The notes below the pieces were generated by a model. The model saw nothing but the letters and a program-made list of their open reading frames with translations, had not been told where the DNA came from and did not search any database. A program made the position numbers and the translations under genes. Shown piece by piece: positions 1 through 7,809 of a stretch of DNA of 25,416 nt; positions within the stretch are counted from its first letter, which is position 1; each line of letters begins with the position of its first letter. Source of the DNA: Brachyspira sp. CAG:484 (GTDB taxonomy: Bacteria; Cyanobacteriota; Vampirovibrionia; Gastranaerophilales; Gastranaerophilaceae). Where the stretch lies: NCBI GenBank assembly GCA_000431315.1, contig HF989731.1:46105-71520 (forward strand). Reading direction: 5' to 3'.

Positions 1-270
1 GGGCACGCTCTCGCCATCTAGCAAAATTCGGAATTTAGTTAGCAAACCTGAGTAGTGCAGTCCCTCAGGCACCGCTATCGCCTCAAAAACAAATATTTTT
101 TCTTATTTGTTTTACCTGTTAGGATTTTCGTTAACCCGGGTTGTGTCGTGCCTCAGGCACTCCCCTTTTTATTATATAGTATTTTAGGATTTTTTTCAAC
201 AAAAGCAGCATTATCAAAGTTGTTACATAATGTAACATGAAGCAAAATTTTTCTAAAGTTTTAATATCAA
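1..270. other. gene-free, GC-patchy leader region with short palindromes
   Basis: I see no convincing gene here. The one open frame (55-240) has no ribosome binding site and low-complexity, hydrophobic composition. The stretch mixes AT-rich DNA with GC-rich islets. The word CCTCAGGCAC occurs twice (63-72 and 151-160); the second copy is part of an odd palindrome, GTGCCT-C-AGGCAC (148-160). AACCCGGGTT (133-142) is a perfect 10-bp palindrome. The composition resembles the GC-rich intergenic patches near 7680-7785 and 13530-13560, so this may be a remnant of a dispersed intergenic element. Confidence 0.4.
221..237. promoter_or_regulatory. candidate operator palindrome
   Basis: TGTTACAT-A-ATGTAACA is a perfect 8-bp inverted repeat around one central base, about 85 bp upstream of the small gene at 322. 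A loop of one base makes an RNA hairpin unlikely, so a dimeric repressor site is the better reading. The TTACA/TGTAA halves recall BlaI/CopY-type operators, but those have two central bases where this has three, so I do not assign a regulator. A weak promoter (TTGACC at 271, TTAGAT at 296, 19-bp spacer) lies between palindrome and gene. Confidence 0.4.
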
Positions 271-321
271 TTGACCGTAAATGAATTTGTTAAGGTTAGA
301 TAAACACAAGGAGTGTAATTT

Positions 322-459
322 ATGTATAAATATTCCGTTTGGCCAGGTGCCTATAGTTTTAAAGAAGAAATAAGCCTTTTTATACTTTATTTTAAGGAAC
401 AGGTTGATGATTTAATAAACAAGATTGAAGAAACAGAAAAAGCTATTAACCAGGACTAG
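322..459 (+). CDS. small hypothetical protein, 45 aa
   Basis: A 45-codon frame starts at ATG 322, eight bases after a strong Shine-Dalgarno AAGGAG (308-313), and ends at TAG 457-459. The N-terminus is aromatic (MYKYSVWPGAYSF). The rest is a predicted amphipathic helix with a short hydrophobic patch (ISLFILYF) and a charged tail (EQVDDLINKIEETEKAINQD). No cysteines and no signal peptide are visible. The unit is isolated, lying between a candidate operator (221-237) and a rho-independent terminator (551-575). I do not recognise the family. The ribosome binding site and the terminator are the main reasons to believe it is real. Confidence 0.6.
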   Translation: MYKYSVWPGAYSFKEEISLFILYFKEQVDDLINKIEETEKAINQD

Positions 460-550
460 CTTAGCTGTTCGATTAGGGTATGAAAAAGAATCTTTTAGTG
501 TATTGCCGCATATTAGCCGGCACAGCTGAAGGAGTATATATGTGTTACAT

Positions 551-575
551 GACCGGAATAAATTCCGGTCTTTTT
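551..575 (+). terminator. rho-independent terminator
   Basis: GACCGGAA - TAAA - TTCCGGTC forms an 8-bp stem with a 4-base loop, followed by TTTTT on the plus strand. It ends the transcription unit of the 45-aa gene. It also lies just past the stop of clpB on the other strand, but there it has no trailing T run, so it is mainly a plus-strand terminator. Confidence 0.8.
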
Positions 576-578
576 ATT

Positions 579-3221
579 TTACACTTTAACTCCTGCTTTT
601 GAAAACACAAGTTCATCGTTAACACAGTCAATTACAATCCTGTCGCCATGATGAAATTCATTGCCAATTATTTTCATGGAAAGCGGGATTTCAATTTCTT
701 TACGGATAACCCTTCTCAAAGGACGTGCTCCATATAAAGGTTCATAACCTTCATTCGCAAGGTATACTTTTGCATTATCAGTAAGCTCAAGTTCCATCCC
801 CTGCTCTTCCACCCGCGTATTAAGCGAAGAGGTCTGGATTTCAACTATTTTTGCAAGTTCAGCAAGCGTTAGCGGCTTAAAGGTTATAATCTCGTCTATC
901 CTGTTTATAAATTCCGGTTTGAATTTTGAACGTAACAGCTTATGAACCTCTTCCTGCTTACTTTGTTCAGAAAGCGAATTGTCAAGAAGAATATCACTGC
1001 CAAGGTTACTGGTCATAATAAGCACTGTATTTTTAAAATCAATAAGCTTGCCCTGACCGTCTGTAAGTCTGCCATCATCAAACATCTGGAGCATTATATT
1101 AAAAATATCAGGATGAGCCTTTTCAATCTCATCAAACAATACAACAGAATACGGTTTGCGTCTTACAGCTTCTGTAAGCTGGCCTCCGTCCTCATAACCT
1201 ACGTAACCGGCAGTAGTACCTGTAAGACGTGAAATTGCAGATTTTTCCATAAATTCACTCATATCAATCCTTATGAGTGCATCTTCTTCATTAAACAAAA
1301 ACTCTGCGAGTGTTTTTCCAAGTTCTGTTTTACCCACACCGGTCGGGCCAAGGAATAAGAATGACCCTATTGGACGTCTGCTGTCACGCAGACCTGAACG
1401 GGAAAGACGTATTGCATTTGCTATCTTTGTGACAGCCTCTTCCTGACCTATTAATCTTTTATGCAGAAAGTCTTCCATTTTCATAAGCTTGCAAGATTCA
1501 TCCTCAACAAGTCTTGTGGTTGGAATGCCTGTCCATTTTGCAACAATCGCGGAAATATCATCTGCTTCAAGCTGTTCTTTTATCAGCCGTTTCTTTGTTT
1601 TATCAGACTGAAGTTCTTTTAGCTTTTTTTCCATTTCAAGCATCTGCTTATACTTAACCTCAAGAGAAGTTGTAAGTTCACCTTTTTTCTGGGCTATTTC
1701 AATCTGGGATTTCAGTATTTCAATATTTTTTTTCACAGTAGTTGTGTTGTTAATTATTTTCTTTTCCTGAATCCACTGGTCTTTAAGCTTTGAGATTTTT
1801 GCTTCAAGATTTTCTATTTTTTTGGAAATTTTTGCAATTTTATTTTCAGCTTCTTTTGAATTTTCTTCTATTAATGCGTTCCGTTCTATTTCAAGCTGGA
1901 GTTTTTCGCGGGTATAAATATCAATATCTTCCGGCATTGTGTCAATATTAATTCTCAAAGACGAAGCTGCCTCATCAATGAGGTCAATAGCTTTGTCCGG
2001 GAGGTATCTGTCAGTTATATATCTGTCAGAAAGCTTTACTGCCTGAACAAGGGCTTCATCGAGAATTTTTATTCCATGGAACACCTCGTATTTATTTTTC
2101 AAACCTCTCATAATACTTATTGCAGTTTCAACTGATGGCTCATCAACCATTACAGGCTGAAATCTTCTTTCAAGAGCTTTATCTTTTTCAATATATTTTT
2201 TATACTCATCAAGAGTTGTTGCACCGATTACCCTGATATTACCTCTTGCAAGCATTGGCTTTAGAAGGTTGCCAGCATCTACAGAGCCGTCAGAAGAACC
2301 CATACCCATTATTGTATGAATTTCGTCAATAAAAAGCATTAAATCATCAGTTTTCTCTTCGATTTTCTTTAACACGCCTTTTAGACGCTCTTCAAATTCT
2401 CCCCTGTAAGAGGCACCGGCAAGAAGCGCACCTAAATCAAGAGATAAAATTTTGTCATTTTTCAAACTCTCTGGAACATCGCCTTTAATAATTCTTTGTG
2501 CCAGACCTTCTATAACCGCAGTTTTACCAACACCCGGCTCGCCGACAATCACCGGATTATTTTTAGAGCGGCGGTTCAAAATCTGGATTACCCTTCTGAT
2601 TTCATCATCTCTGCCGATTACAGGGTCAAGCTTACTCTGGGCAGCTATTGCTGTAAGGTCAATTGTATATTTTTCAAGCGGATTTTCCTCCTGTTTTTTC
2701 TCATTTTTTATAACTGGTTTTCCGGCTTTAGTGTTATCTTCTTCCTTTGCGGTTTCTTTTACATCTATAATATCAACGGTAGTCATACCGTCAATAATAT
2801 CTTTCATTTTAAAGTATAATTCTCTGATATTTATGTGATACTGACCAAAGATATACTCCATTTTTGCAATTTTAGTTTTAAAAAGCGCCAGAAACAAATG
2901 TTCAATACTAACAACTCTGTCACCGTAAGCCAAACCTTCTTTTTCTGCGGTTTCAAGCAAAGTAACAGTGTCTTTTGAAAGCGGCGGCTCTGAATATCTT
3001 GCCGGTGCGGCATTTTCCTTTCTGGGAATTGAGCTGTTGTAATCTCTTATCATTCTGGGATTATCAAGTCCGAGTTTTTCCAGAATTATTTTCGGAAGGT
3101 CATTCTCATCCAGAAATAGCGCAAGCATAATATGTTCCGGCTCAACATACCTGTAATCCCTTGCATAAACAATAGTTTTTGCCGAATGAATTATATATTG
3201 AACGTGTTCTGTTAATTCCAT
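579..3221 (-). CDS. clpB: ClpB-type AAA+ disaggregase
   Basis: This 880-residue Hsp100 ATPase rescues aggregated proteins with DnaK. Domains in order: Clp N-domain (about 1-145), a charged linker (150-185), first AAA+ module with Walker A GEPGVGKT (227-234) and Walker B LMLFIDE (294-300), a coiled-coil middle domain (about 435-555), and second AAA+ module with Walker A GPTGVGKT (625-632) and a LFDEIEKAHPD Walker B. The middle domain is about 120 residues long, as in ClpB and unlike the short one in ClpC. After TSNLGS there is no IGF/LGF ClpP-docking loop, so a role as a ClpP partner is unlikely. The start follows AAGGGGA. It is last in the minus-strand block, 56 bp after the aldolase gene. 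No CIRCE element is visible upstream. Confidence 0.9.
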   Translation of the reverse strand: MELTEHVQYIIHSAKTIVYARDYRYVEPEHIMLALFLDENDLPKIILEKLGLDNPRMIRDYNSSIPRKENAAPARYSEPPLSKDTVTLLETAEKEGLAYGDRVVSIEHLFLALFKTKIAKMEYIFGQYHINIRELYFKMKDIIDGMTTVDIIDVKETAKEEDNTKAGKPVIKNEKKQEENPLEKYTIDLTAIAAQSKLDPVIGRDDEIRRVIQILNRRSKNNPVIVGEPGVGKTAVIEGLAQRIIKGDVPESLKNDKILSLDLGALLAGASYRGEFEERLKGVLKKIEEKTDDLMLFIDEIHTIMGMGSSDGSVDAGNLLKPMLARGNIRVIGATTLDEYKKYIEKDKALERRFQPVMVDEPSVETAISIMRGLKNKYEVFHGIKILDEALVQAVKLSDRYITDRYLPDKAIDLIDEAASSLRINIDTMPEDIDIYTREKLQLEIERNALIEENSKEAENKIAKISKKIENLEAKISKLKDQWIQEKKIINNTTTVKKNIEILKSQIEIAQKKGELTTSLEVKYKQMLEMEKKLKELQSDKTKKRLIKEQLEADDISAIVAKWTGIPTTRLVEDESCKLMKMEDFLHKRLIGQEEAVTKIANAIRLSRSGLRDSRRPIGSFLFLGPTGVGKTELGKTLAEFLFNEEDALIRIDMSEFMEKSAISRLTGTTAGYVGYEDGGQLTEAVRRKPYSVVLFDEIEKAHPDIFNIMLQMFDDGRLTDGQGKLIDFKNTVLIMTSNLGSDILLDNSLSEQSKQEEVHKLLRSKFKPEFINRIDEIITFKPLTLAELAKIVEIQTSSLNTRVEEQGMELELTDNAKVYLANEGYEPLYGARPLRRVIRKEIEIPLSMKIIGNEFHHGDRIVIDCVNDELVFSKAGVKV

Positions 3222-3277
3222 AAATTCCCCTTAAATATTATAAAAATAGTATATTTTTCAGGAGGATTTTCAATCAT

Positions 3278-4150
3278 TTAAATGTCCGATTTTTGCCACA
3301 TTTGAGAAAACGAATACGCAGAGAGTTCATTGATTTTACGCGGATGAAGATTTTTCAAGCCGCCGATTAAGTTTGGAACAGAATATCCCCAGCGGTATTT
3401 TTCAAAAAGCTCAAGATAATATTTTTCAATTAATTCAAGGTAAAATACAGGGTTTCTATTCAAATATCCCAGTAAAAGCTCTGCAGGAAGGTTTCCGCTG
3501 CCTCTGCCCATACCGTAAGCAGTAACATCAACAGAGTAGGCGCCGCAATTTATTGCACATAACGTATTTGCAAATGCCATCTGCATATTGTTATGCGCAT
3601 GGAAACTTATCTTATTAAAACCGGACAATTTAAGTCTGCTAAAATATTTTTCAATATCCGCCGGAACAAGTGAGCCAAAGCTGTCAGCAAAATAGACTGC
3701 AGAAAGAATTTCTTTCTTTGACCAGCCGGAAAGCATAGAAAAATGAGTATCATCCATTCCTGAAATATTCATCAAATGCAAAAAGACTTCAAAGCCTTTT
3801 GATGCAAACTCTTCGCATATATGAAGCCCGATTTCAGTTTCATCAGGATGACAGGCAATACGTACAGCATCAATAAAGCCGTTTTCGGGAATAGAATAAG
3901 CTCTGCCGCCGGCATTAACCATAGCAGCAACTTTTACAGAACCCTTTGCTCCTAAAATACCTGATAAACTGCTGCATTGCGCAAATTTCCCGCCGACTCC
4001 GTTTAAATATCCAATCTCAAAATAGTCGATACCGCTTTTACCTGCAGCCTCAAACGAGGCAGCGACAACTTCATCCGGAAAATTCCAGCCTGTAAGATGA
4101 CCGCCGTCGCGGATGGTACAATCCAAAATCTTTGTGGTTAACTCTGCCAT
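3278..4150 (-). CDS. DRE-TIM family aldolase/acyltransferase-like protein (HMGL-like)
   Basis: A 290-residue TIM-barrel enzyme. The family signature LDCTIRDGG is at residues 9-17 (catalytic R14, metal ligand D15), HAH metal ligands at 184-186, and a glycine-rich GMGRGSGN loop at 213-220. The closest described family types are 4-hydroxy-2-oxovalerate aldolases and related pyruvate-dependent carbon-carbon lyases, but it lacks the extra C-terminal domains of isopropylmalate or homocitrate synthases, so the substrate is unknown. It starts 16 bp after the LdpA-like gene and is probably co-transcribed with it, which hints that the iron-sulfur protein and this enzyme act together. That link is inference. 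Confidence 0.8.
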   Translation of the reverse strand: MAELTTKILDCTIRDGGHLTGWNFPDEVVAASFEAAGKSGIDYFEIGYLNGVGGKFAQCSSLSGILGAKGSVKVAAMVNAGGRAYSIPENGFIDAVRIACHPDETEIGLHICEEFASKGFEVFLHLMNISGMDDTHFSMLSGWSKKEILSAVYFADSFGSLVPADIEKYFSRLKLSGFNKISFHAHNNMQMAFANTLCAINCGAYSVDVTAYGMGRGSGNLPAELLLGYLNRNPVFYLELIEKYYLELFEKYRWGYSVPNLIGGLKNLHPRKINELSAYSFSQMWQKSDI

Positions 4151-4166
4151 AGATAAATTATAACAT

Positions 4167-5105
4167 CTATACTATAGAATTTACAAGCTTTTCTGCAATT
4201 CTCAAAGCTTCATTAAAAACATAGCTATTAGTTAAAAAATCTTCCCGTTCAATATATTTTTTCACTATCTTCCTTGCAAAAGTTCCGACCGCAATACCAT
4301 GATATTTTATTCCGCAAAGATGAGCGAGTTCAGCAGTCTTTGAATTTGTTCCTCCGGAAAGCATTACAAAAACCGGAAGATTTTCATTCTGAACAATTTC
4401 AGCTGTAGCAGCTGCCTGAAGAGTTGTTTTGTAATCATCATTGCTTCCGCTCATAGGAAAACCGTCTGCCTGAATAATTGTAGTATATGGTTTTCTATCC
4501 TTTATTAATAATTTAATACGGTTAAGCATAGCTTCATCGCTTAGTTTTCCGCGGGCAGTGCAGAGGCTGAGCATACCGTCAAAATTTTCGGCTATATAAT
4601 TCCATTTTTTCAACACATCACTATCATCGCCGCTCATTGCATGAAGTTCAATGCAGTCAATACCTTCATTAATTAGCGGGGGGAGAATTTCATCAAGCTC
4701 TCTGCTCTCTGTTATATATGAAATTGCACCCTTTGAACAAACTTTTGCACATTTTCCGCAGCCAATACAGCGGAATTTTTTAACCTTATGGTATTTAATT
4801 GCACCCTGCGGACAAATTTCATCGCACTTGCCGCATCCAACACATTTTTCATAATCAATGTGCGCCTTATTTACGTGAGGATCGCCTTTAATCCCGACAC
4901 TTACACATAAATAAGCGTCATTTACACCGGCATATTCAAGCCCCCTTTTTGCAGCTTCAACTATTTCTTTTCTTGTAGACAGGTCAAAAAATCTGCATCC
5001 GGCACGAGCATAGAGTGCAACAAGCCTTTCTACCTCACCGGCATCCTCATTTCCTGCGCCGCACACAAGTTTAAAGCATTTGCCGTCCAAAACATCAGAA
5101 AGCAT
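4167..5105 (-). CDS. LdpA-like dicluster 4Fe-4S protein
   Basis: A 312-residue protein with two ferredoxin-type motifs, CxxCxxCxxxC at C88/C91/C94/C98 and C113/C116/C119/C123, so it should carry two [4Fe-4S] clusters. The flanking regions look like cyanobacterial LdpA: an N-terminal stretch FKLVCGAGNED (11-21), and a C-terminal LdpA-type part with DGFPMSG (214-220), MLSGGTNSKTAEL (248-260) and GIAVGTFARKI (270-280). In Synechococcus LdpA is a redox-sensing input to the circadian clock. Here there is no sign of photosynthesis or kai genes, so the role is open. ATG overlaps the stop of the upstream beta-lactamase-like gene (TAATG), which shows translational coupling. Confidence 0.8.
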   Translation of the reverse strand: MLSDVLDGKCFKLVCGAGNEDAGEVERLVALYARAGCRFFDLSTRKEIVEAAKRGLEYAGVNDAYLCVSVGIKGDPHVNKAHIDYEKCVGCGKCDEICPQGAIKYHKVKKFRCIGCGKCAKVCSKGAISYITESRELDEILPPLINEGIDCIELHAMSGDDSDVLKKWNYIAENFDGMLSLCTARGKLSDEAMLNRIKLLIKDRKPYTTIIQADGFPMSGSNDDYKTTLQAAATAEIVQNENLPVFVMLSGGTNSKTAELAHLCGIKYHGIAVGTFARKIVKKYIEREDFLTNSYVFNEALRIAEKLVNSIV

Positions 5106-6289
5106 TATTTCACCATATAGTTGTAGATTATTTCAGAAGCGCGGACAATGAAATCTTTTCCGGCAGGTGAATTATAAGGGCGGTTTGCCAGTATTACAAC
5201 AATATATTTTTTACCGTTAGGGGTATAGACAATTCCGGCGTCACCCAGCATTTTTCCTATATCACCTGTTTTGTGAAGGAAGGATGCCCCGGGTCCAAGA
5301 CCTGCCTGTATAAGTCTGTTATTTTTTACATGTCCCATATAGTCAAAAATTCTTTCTCTGGATGACATACTGAGGAATTTAGGGTTTTCAATATTATAAA
5401 GCATTACCCCTAAATCTCTTGCAGTTGTATGGTTTGTACCCTGCAAGTCCGGAAGCCAGGTTTTTACGTGAGTTTGTTTCAAGCCCCAGTCCCTAATCCC
5501 TTGATTTACATCAGTCATAGAGCCGATTTTTGACATAATCATATTTGTCGCAGTATTATCAGAATCTGTAATCATAACTCTTGCAAGAGTATCAAGAGAA
5601 TACTTTGAATTTGCAGCCTTAAACTGTAATCCTCCCGAGCCTTCAGAACGGTAATACTCTGTCAAAGTCATCTCATCATATAGAGATACCTGATTTAAAT
5701 CAACTGAGCGGAAAAGCTGTAAAAGAACAGGTATTTTAATAATACTTGCAGCAGAAAAAAGCTCTGACGCATTTATGTCTGCATAATGCCCTGTATCATA
5801 ATCCCAAACATACACAGAAGGATGAATTGACGGGTATGCAGTCATTAAGTTTTTGATACCGTTTTCAATTCCAACCATTCTGGCATTTTCAACAAGCGGT
5901 TCCATAAGAGGTTTCTTAACTTCAGCACCTCTGAGTACAGGTTCATTATTAAATAAGTGGTTATATACATAATTAGATGTAGGGAATACAAGCTGTTTAT
6001 AATCCGCAGTAATTTCAGGGTAAGGCGATTTAAAAATCATTGATTTAGTAACCCTGTTAAATGCAGACGGCAAAATAGTGCAGCCGATTGCGAGCATAAT
6101 CCCCACTGAAATAATTCTGTGGATAAAATTATATCTGTTAATTTTTTTCTGATTAGGAACTGGACGCTGTCTTTGAATCCTGCGGGGTTGAGGCTGAACA
6201 GGTCTTCTTACAGGCATAGATGATACATTACTAATTTCACCGTAATAATACCTTTCACGCCTTTCGTATTTCCTAGCTAATTCCGGCAT
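5105..6289 (-). CDS. membrane-anchored class A beta-lactamase-like serine hydrolase
   Basis: A 394-residue protein: basic, proline/arginine-rich cytoplasmic segment (1-52), one membrane helix (about 56-75), then an extracytoplasmic transpeptidase-fold domain. The serine-enzyme motifs are complete: S182-I-I-K185, SDN 243-245 and KTG 340-342. The omega-loop region reads LPDLQGTNHTTARDL (279-293), with no glutamate where class A enzymes have the deacylating Glu166. That argues for a penicillin-binding or peptidoglycan-processing role rather than efficient antibiotic hydrolysis. ATG follows a strong GGAGGAG (6297-6303), and a promoter lies at 6350-6378. It is first of the block leading into the LdpA-like gene. 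Confidence 0.82.
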   Translation of the reverse strand: MPELARKYERRERYYYGEISNVSSMPVRRPVQPQPRRIQRQRPVPNQKKINRYNFIHRIISVGIMLAIGCTILPSAFNRVTKSMIFKSPYPEITADYKQLVFPTSNYVYNHLFNNEPVLRGAEVKKPLMEPLVENARMVGIENGIKNLMTAYPSIHPSVYVWDYDTGHYADINASELFSAASIIKIPVLLQLFRSVDLNQVSLYDEMTLTEYYRSEGSGGLQFKAANSKYSLDTLARVMITDSDNTATNMIMSKIGSMTDVNQGIRDWGLKQTHVKTWLPDLQGTNHTTARDLGVMLYNIENPKFLSMSSRERIFDYMGHVKNNRLIQAGLGPGASFLHKTGDIGKMLGDAGIVYTPNGKKYIVVILANRPYNSPAGKDFIVRASEIIYNYMVK

Positions 6290-6349
6290 TAAAAATTCTC
6301 CTCCAAAATCTGATCCCTAATCATTTTATTTTTAATGAATAATAATTAC

Positions 6350-6378
6350 ATCATACTATATGTTATCTAACCGGGCAA
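6350..6378 (-). promoter_or_regulatory. sigma70-type promoter of the 6289-579 block
   Basis: Read on the minus strand: TTGCCC (6378-6373), 17-bp spacer, TATGAT (6355-6350). The implied start is about 45-50 bases before the beta-lactamase-like start codon. No other equally good promoter is visible before the downstream LdpA-like, aldolase and clpB genes. Confidence 0.55.
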
Positions 6379-6412
6379 GAAAGTTACAAAATTTTTTACA
6401 TTTTTTATACAG

Positions 6413-6439
6413 AAAAACGGAGCAGACTGCTCTGCTCCG
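6413..6439 (-). terminator. rho-independent terminator of prs
   Basis: On the minus strand an 8-bp stem CGGAGCAG / CTGCTCCG with a 6-base loop is followed by TTTTT. It lies 22 bases past the prs stop codon. Confidence 0.85.
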
Positions 6440-6461
6440 CCTTTATCTTTTCATATTCCAG

Positions 6462-7475
6462 CTACGAAACCTGCATTTCTTTTTCAAATCCAAACAATGA
6501 ACTAACAGATTCATCATCGTGAATTCTTGAGATTGCCTGCCCTAACAATGGTGCTACAGAAAGCTGTTTAATGTTAGGTGGCATTTTAGACATATCTAAA
6601 GGTATTGAATTGGTTACAATACATTCCTTAATTGGTGCATTTGCAAGTCTGTCTATTGCAGGACCTGAGAATACCGGATGGGCTGCGCAAACATAAACAT
6701 CTTTAGCACCTTCACGTTTAAGAAGTTTTGATGCTTCGCATATTGTACCTGCGGTATCAATAATATCATCAAACATTACACAAATTTTATCCTTAACATC
6801 ACCGATAACATGAGAAGCTATAGCTTCATTATGTTTGTCGCGGCGTTTATCAATAATTGCAAGAGTGCATCCGATAGCTTTTGCAAAATGTCTTGTTCGT
6901 TGAACACCACCTGTATCAGGGCTTACTGCAACCATATCATCAGGATTGATGTTTAAACTCTTGATATAATTTACAAGAATAGGCGTTGCAAAAATATGGT
7001 CAACAAGAATATTAAAGAAGCCTTGAATTTGACCTGTATGCAAATCCATTGCCAGCACTCTGTCAACGCCGGCAGTTGTAAGCAGATCTGCTACAAGTTT
7101 TGCAGTAATAGCTTCACGGCCGGAAGTTTTTCTATCCTGTCTGGCATAGCCGTAATAAGGGATAACAGCGGTAATTGTTTTGGCGCTTGCACGTTTGAAA
7201 GCATCAATAATGATTAATAATTCCATTAAATTTTCATTAACAGGGTTGCATAATGGTTGAATAATAAAGACGTCATCACCCCTGACACTTTCTTTTACCT
7301 GAACATAAATTTCGCCGTCAGCAAAATTTTTAACAAGCATAGGTCCTACAGTAGTCCCGAGATAGTCTGCTATCTCCTGTGCAAGCTGTGGATTGGAGCG
7401 TCCGGCAAAAAGTTTGATGTCATGTGTCGGATTAATTGCCCGTTCCAGCTGAGGAAATGCCATTTCTAAAACCAT
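6462..7475 (-). CDS. prs: ribose-phosphate pyrophosphokinase (PRPP synthetase)
   Basis: Makes PRPP from ribose 5-phosphate and ATP for nucleotide, histidine and NAD synthesis. From ATG 7475 it is 337 residues, the usual length. Visible motifs: FADGEIYVQVKESVRG (51-66), the catalytic-loop region YGYARQDRK (108-116), MDLHTGQIQGFF (143-154), and the PRPP-binding loop DDIIDTAGT (236-244). A longer frame opens at ATG 7541, but its extra 22 residues (FISAGIIIIHAKNN) overlap the promoter at 7513-7541, so that start cannot be used from this promoter. ATG 7475 has AAAGGA ten bases upstream. A further in-frame ATG (7463) is also possible. Confidence 0.95.
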   Translation of the reverse strand: MVLEMAFPQLERAINPTHDIKLFAGRSNPQLAQEIADYLGTTVGPMLVKNFADGEIYVQVKESVRGDDVFIIQPLCNPVNENLMELLIIIDAFKRASAKTITAVIPYYGYARQDRKTSGREAITAKLVADLLTTAGVDRVLAMDLHTGQIQGFFNILVDHIFATPILVNYIKSLNINPDDMVAVSPDTGGVQRTRHFAKAIGCTLAIIDKRRDKHNEAIASHVIGDVKDKICVMFDDIIDTAGTICEASKLLKREGAKDVYVCAAHPVFSGPAIDRLANAPIKECIVTNSIPLDMSKMPPNIKQLSVAPLLGQAISRIHDDESVSSLFGFEKEMQVS

Positions 7476-7512
7476 TCTTCCATTATCCTTTCTGTTGTTC
7501 TTTGCATGGATT

Positions 7513-7541
7513 ATTATAATCCCCGCGGATATAAAACACAA
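7513..7541 (-). promoter_or_regulatory. sigma70-type promoter of prs
   Basis: On the minus strand: TTGTGT (7541-7536), 17-bp spacer, TATAAT (7518-7513). The -10 box is a perfect consensus. Transcription would start near 7506, about 30 bases before ATG 7475, which settles the prs start. Confidence 0.75.
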
Positions 7542-7675
7542 TCTTTTTTTTAAGTAATATTAATTTTCATATTGCAAAGAATAAAAACAGAACAAAATTT
7601 TTTTTGCGCAGAAGCTGTTTTATTTTTTAGCACACTAAATTACAGGACACATGGGCACATGAGCCTGCAAAAACG

Positions 7676-7785
7676 TCAAAAGCAGACCTCCGCTGCTTAC
7701 GCCCCGCCTTCGCACGTCGCGCGCAGCTTCGCTGTCTAATACGCCACTCTAAATTCCGCTCACGTTCCTTATCGCGGAATTTTTT
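7676..7785. other. GC-rich intergenic island with hairpin
   Basis: Within the gap between prs and the parvulin gene, about 7676-7770 is strikingly GC-rich (CGCACGTCGCGCGCAGC and similar) against AT-rich surroundings and has no gene. It ends in AAATTCCGC (7751-7759) paired with GCGGAATTT (7774-7782), a 9-bp stem with a 14-base loop and a T run on the plus strand. The hairpin could serve as a weak terminator for the parvulin gene, or the patch could be a copy of an intergenic repeat (compare 13530-13560). Confidence 0.4.
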
Positions 7786-7809
7786 CGGACATATAAAACA
7801 GCAACCGTT

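Noticed and set aside
221..237. Assigning the palindrome to BlaI/MecI because a beta-lactamase-like gene is nearby
   Set aside because: Half-site spacing differs by one base, no blaI gene is visible, and the beta-lactamase-like gene is 6 kb away with its own promoter.
55..240. 61-codon open frame on the plus strand
   Set aside because: No ribosome site, biased low-complexity composition, overlaps palindromes and a T-rich stretch.
540..602. 20-codon frame after AAGGAG at 529-534
   Set aside because: It runs through the terminator hairpin and into the 3' end of clpB; probably chance.
579..3221. Calling the Hsp100 ATPase ClpC
   Set aside because: The middle domain is about 120 residues long and there is no ClpP-docking loop, both ClpB features.
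7476..7541. Longer N-terminus for Prs starting at ATG 7541
   Set aside because: A consensus promoter lies inside this extension, and the family starts later.
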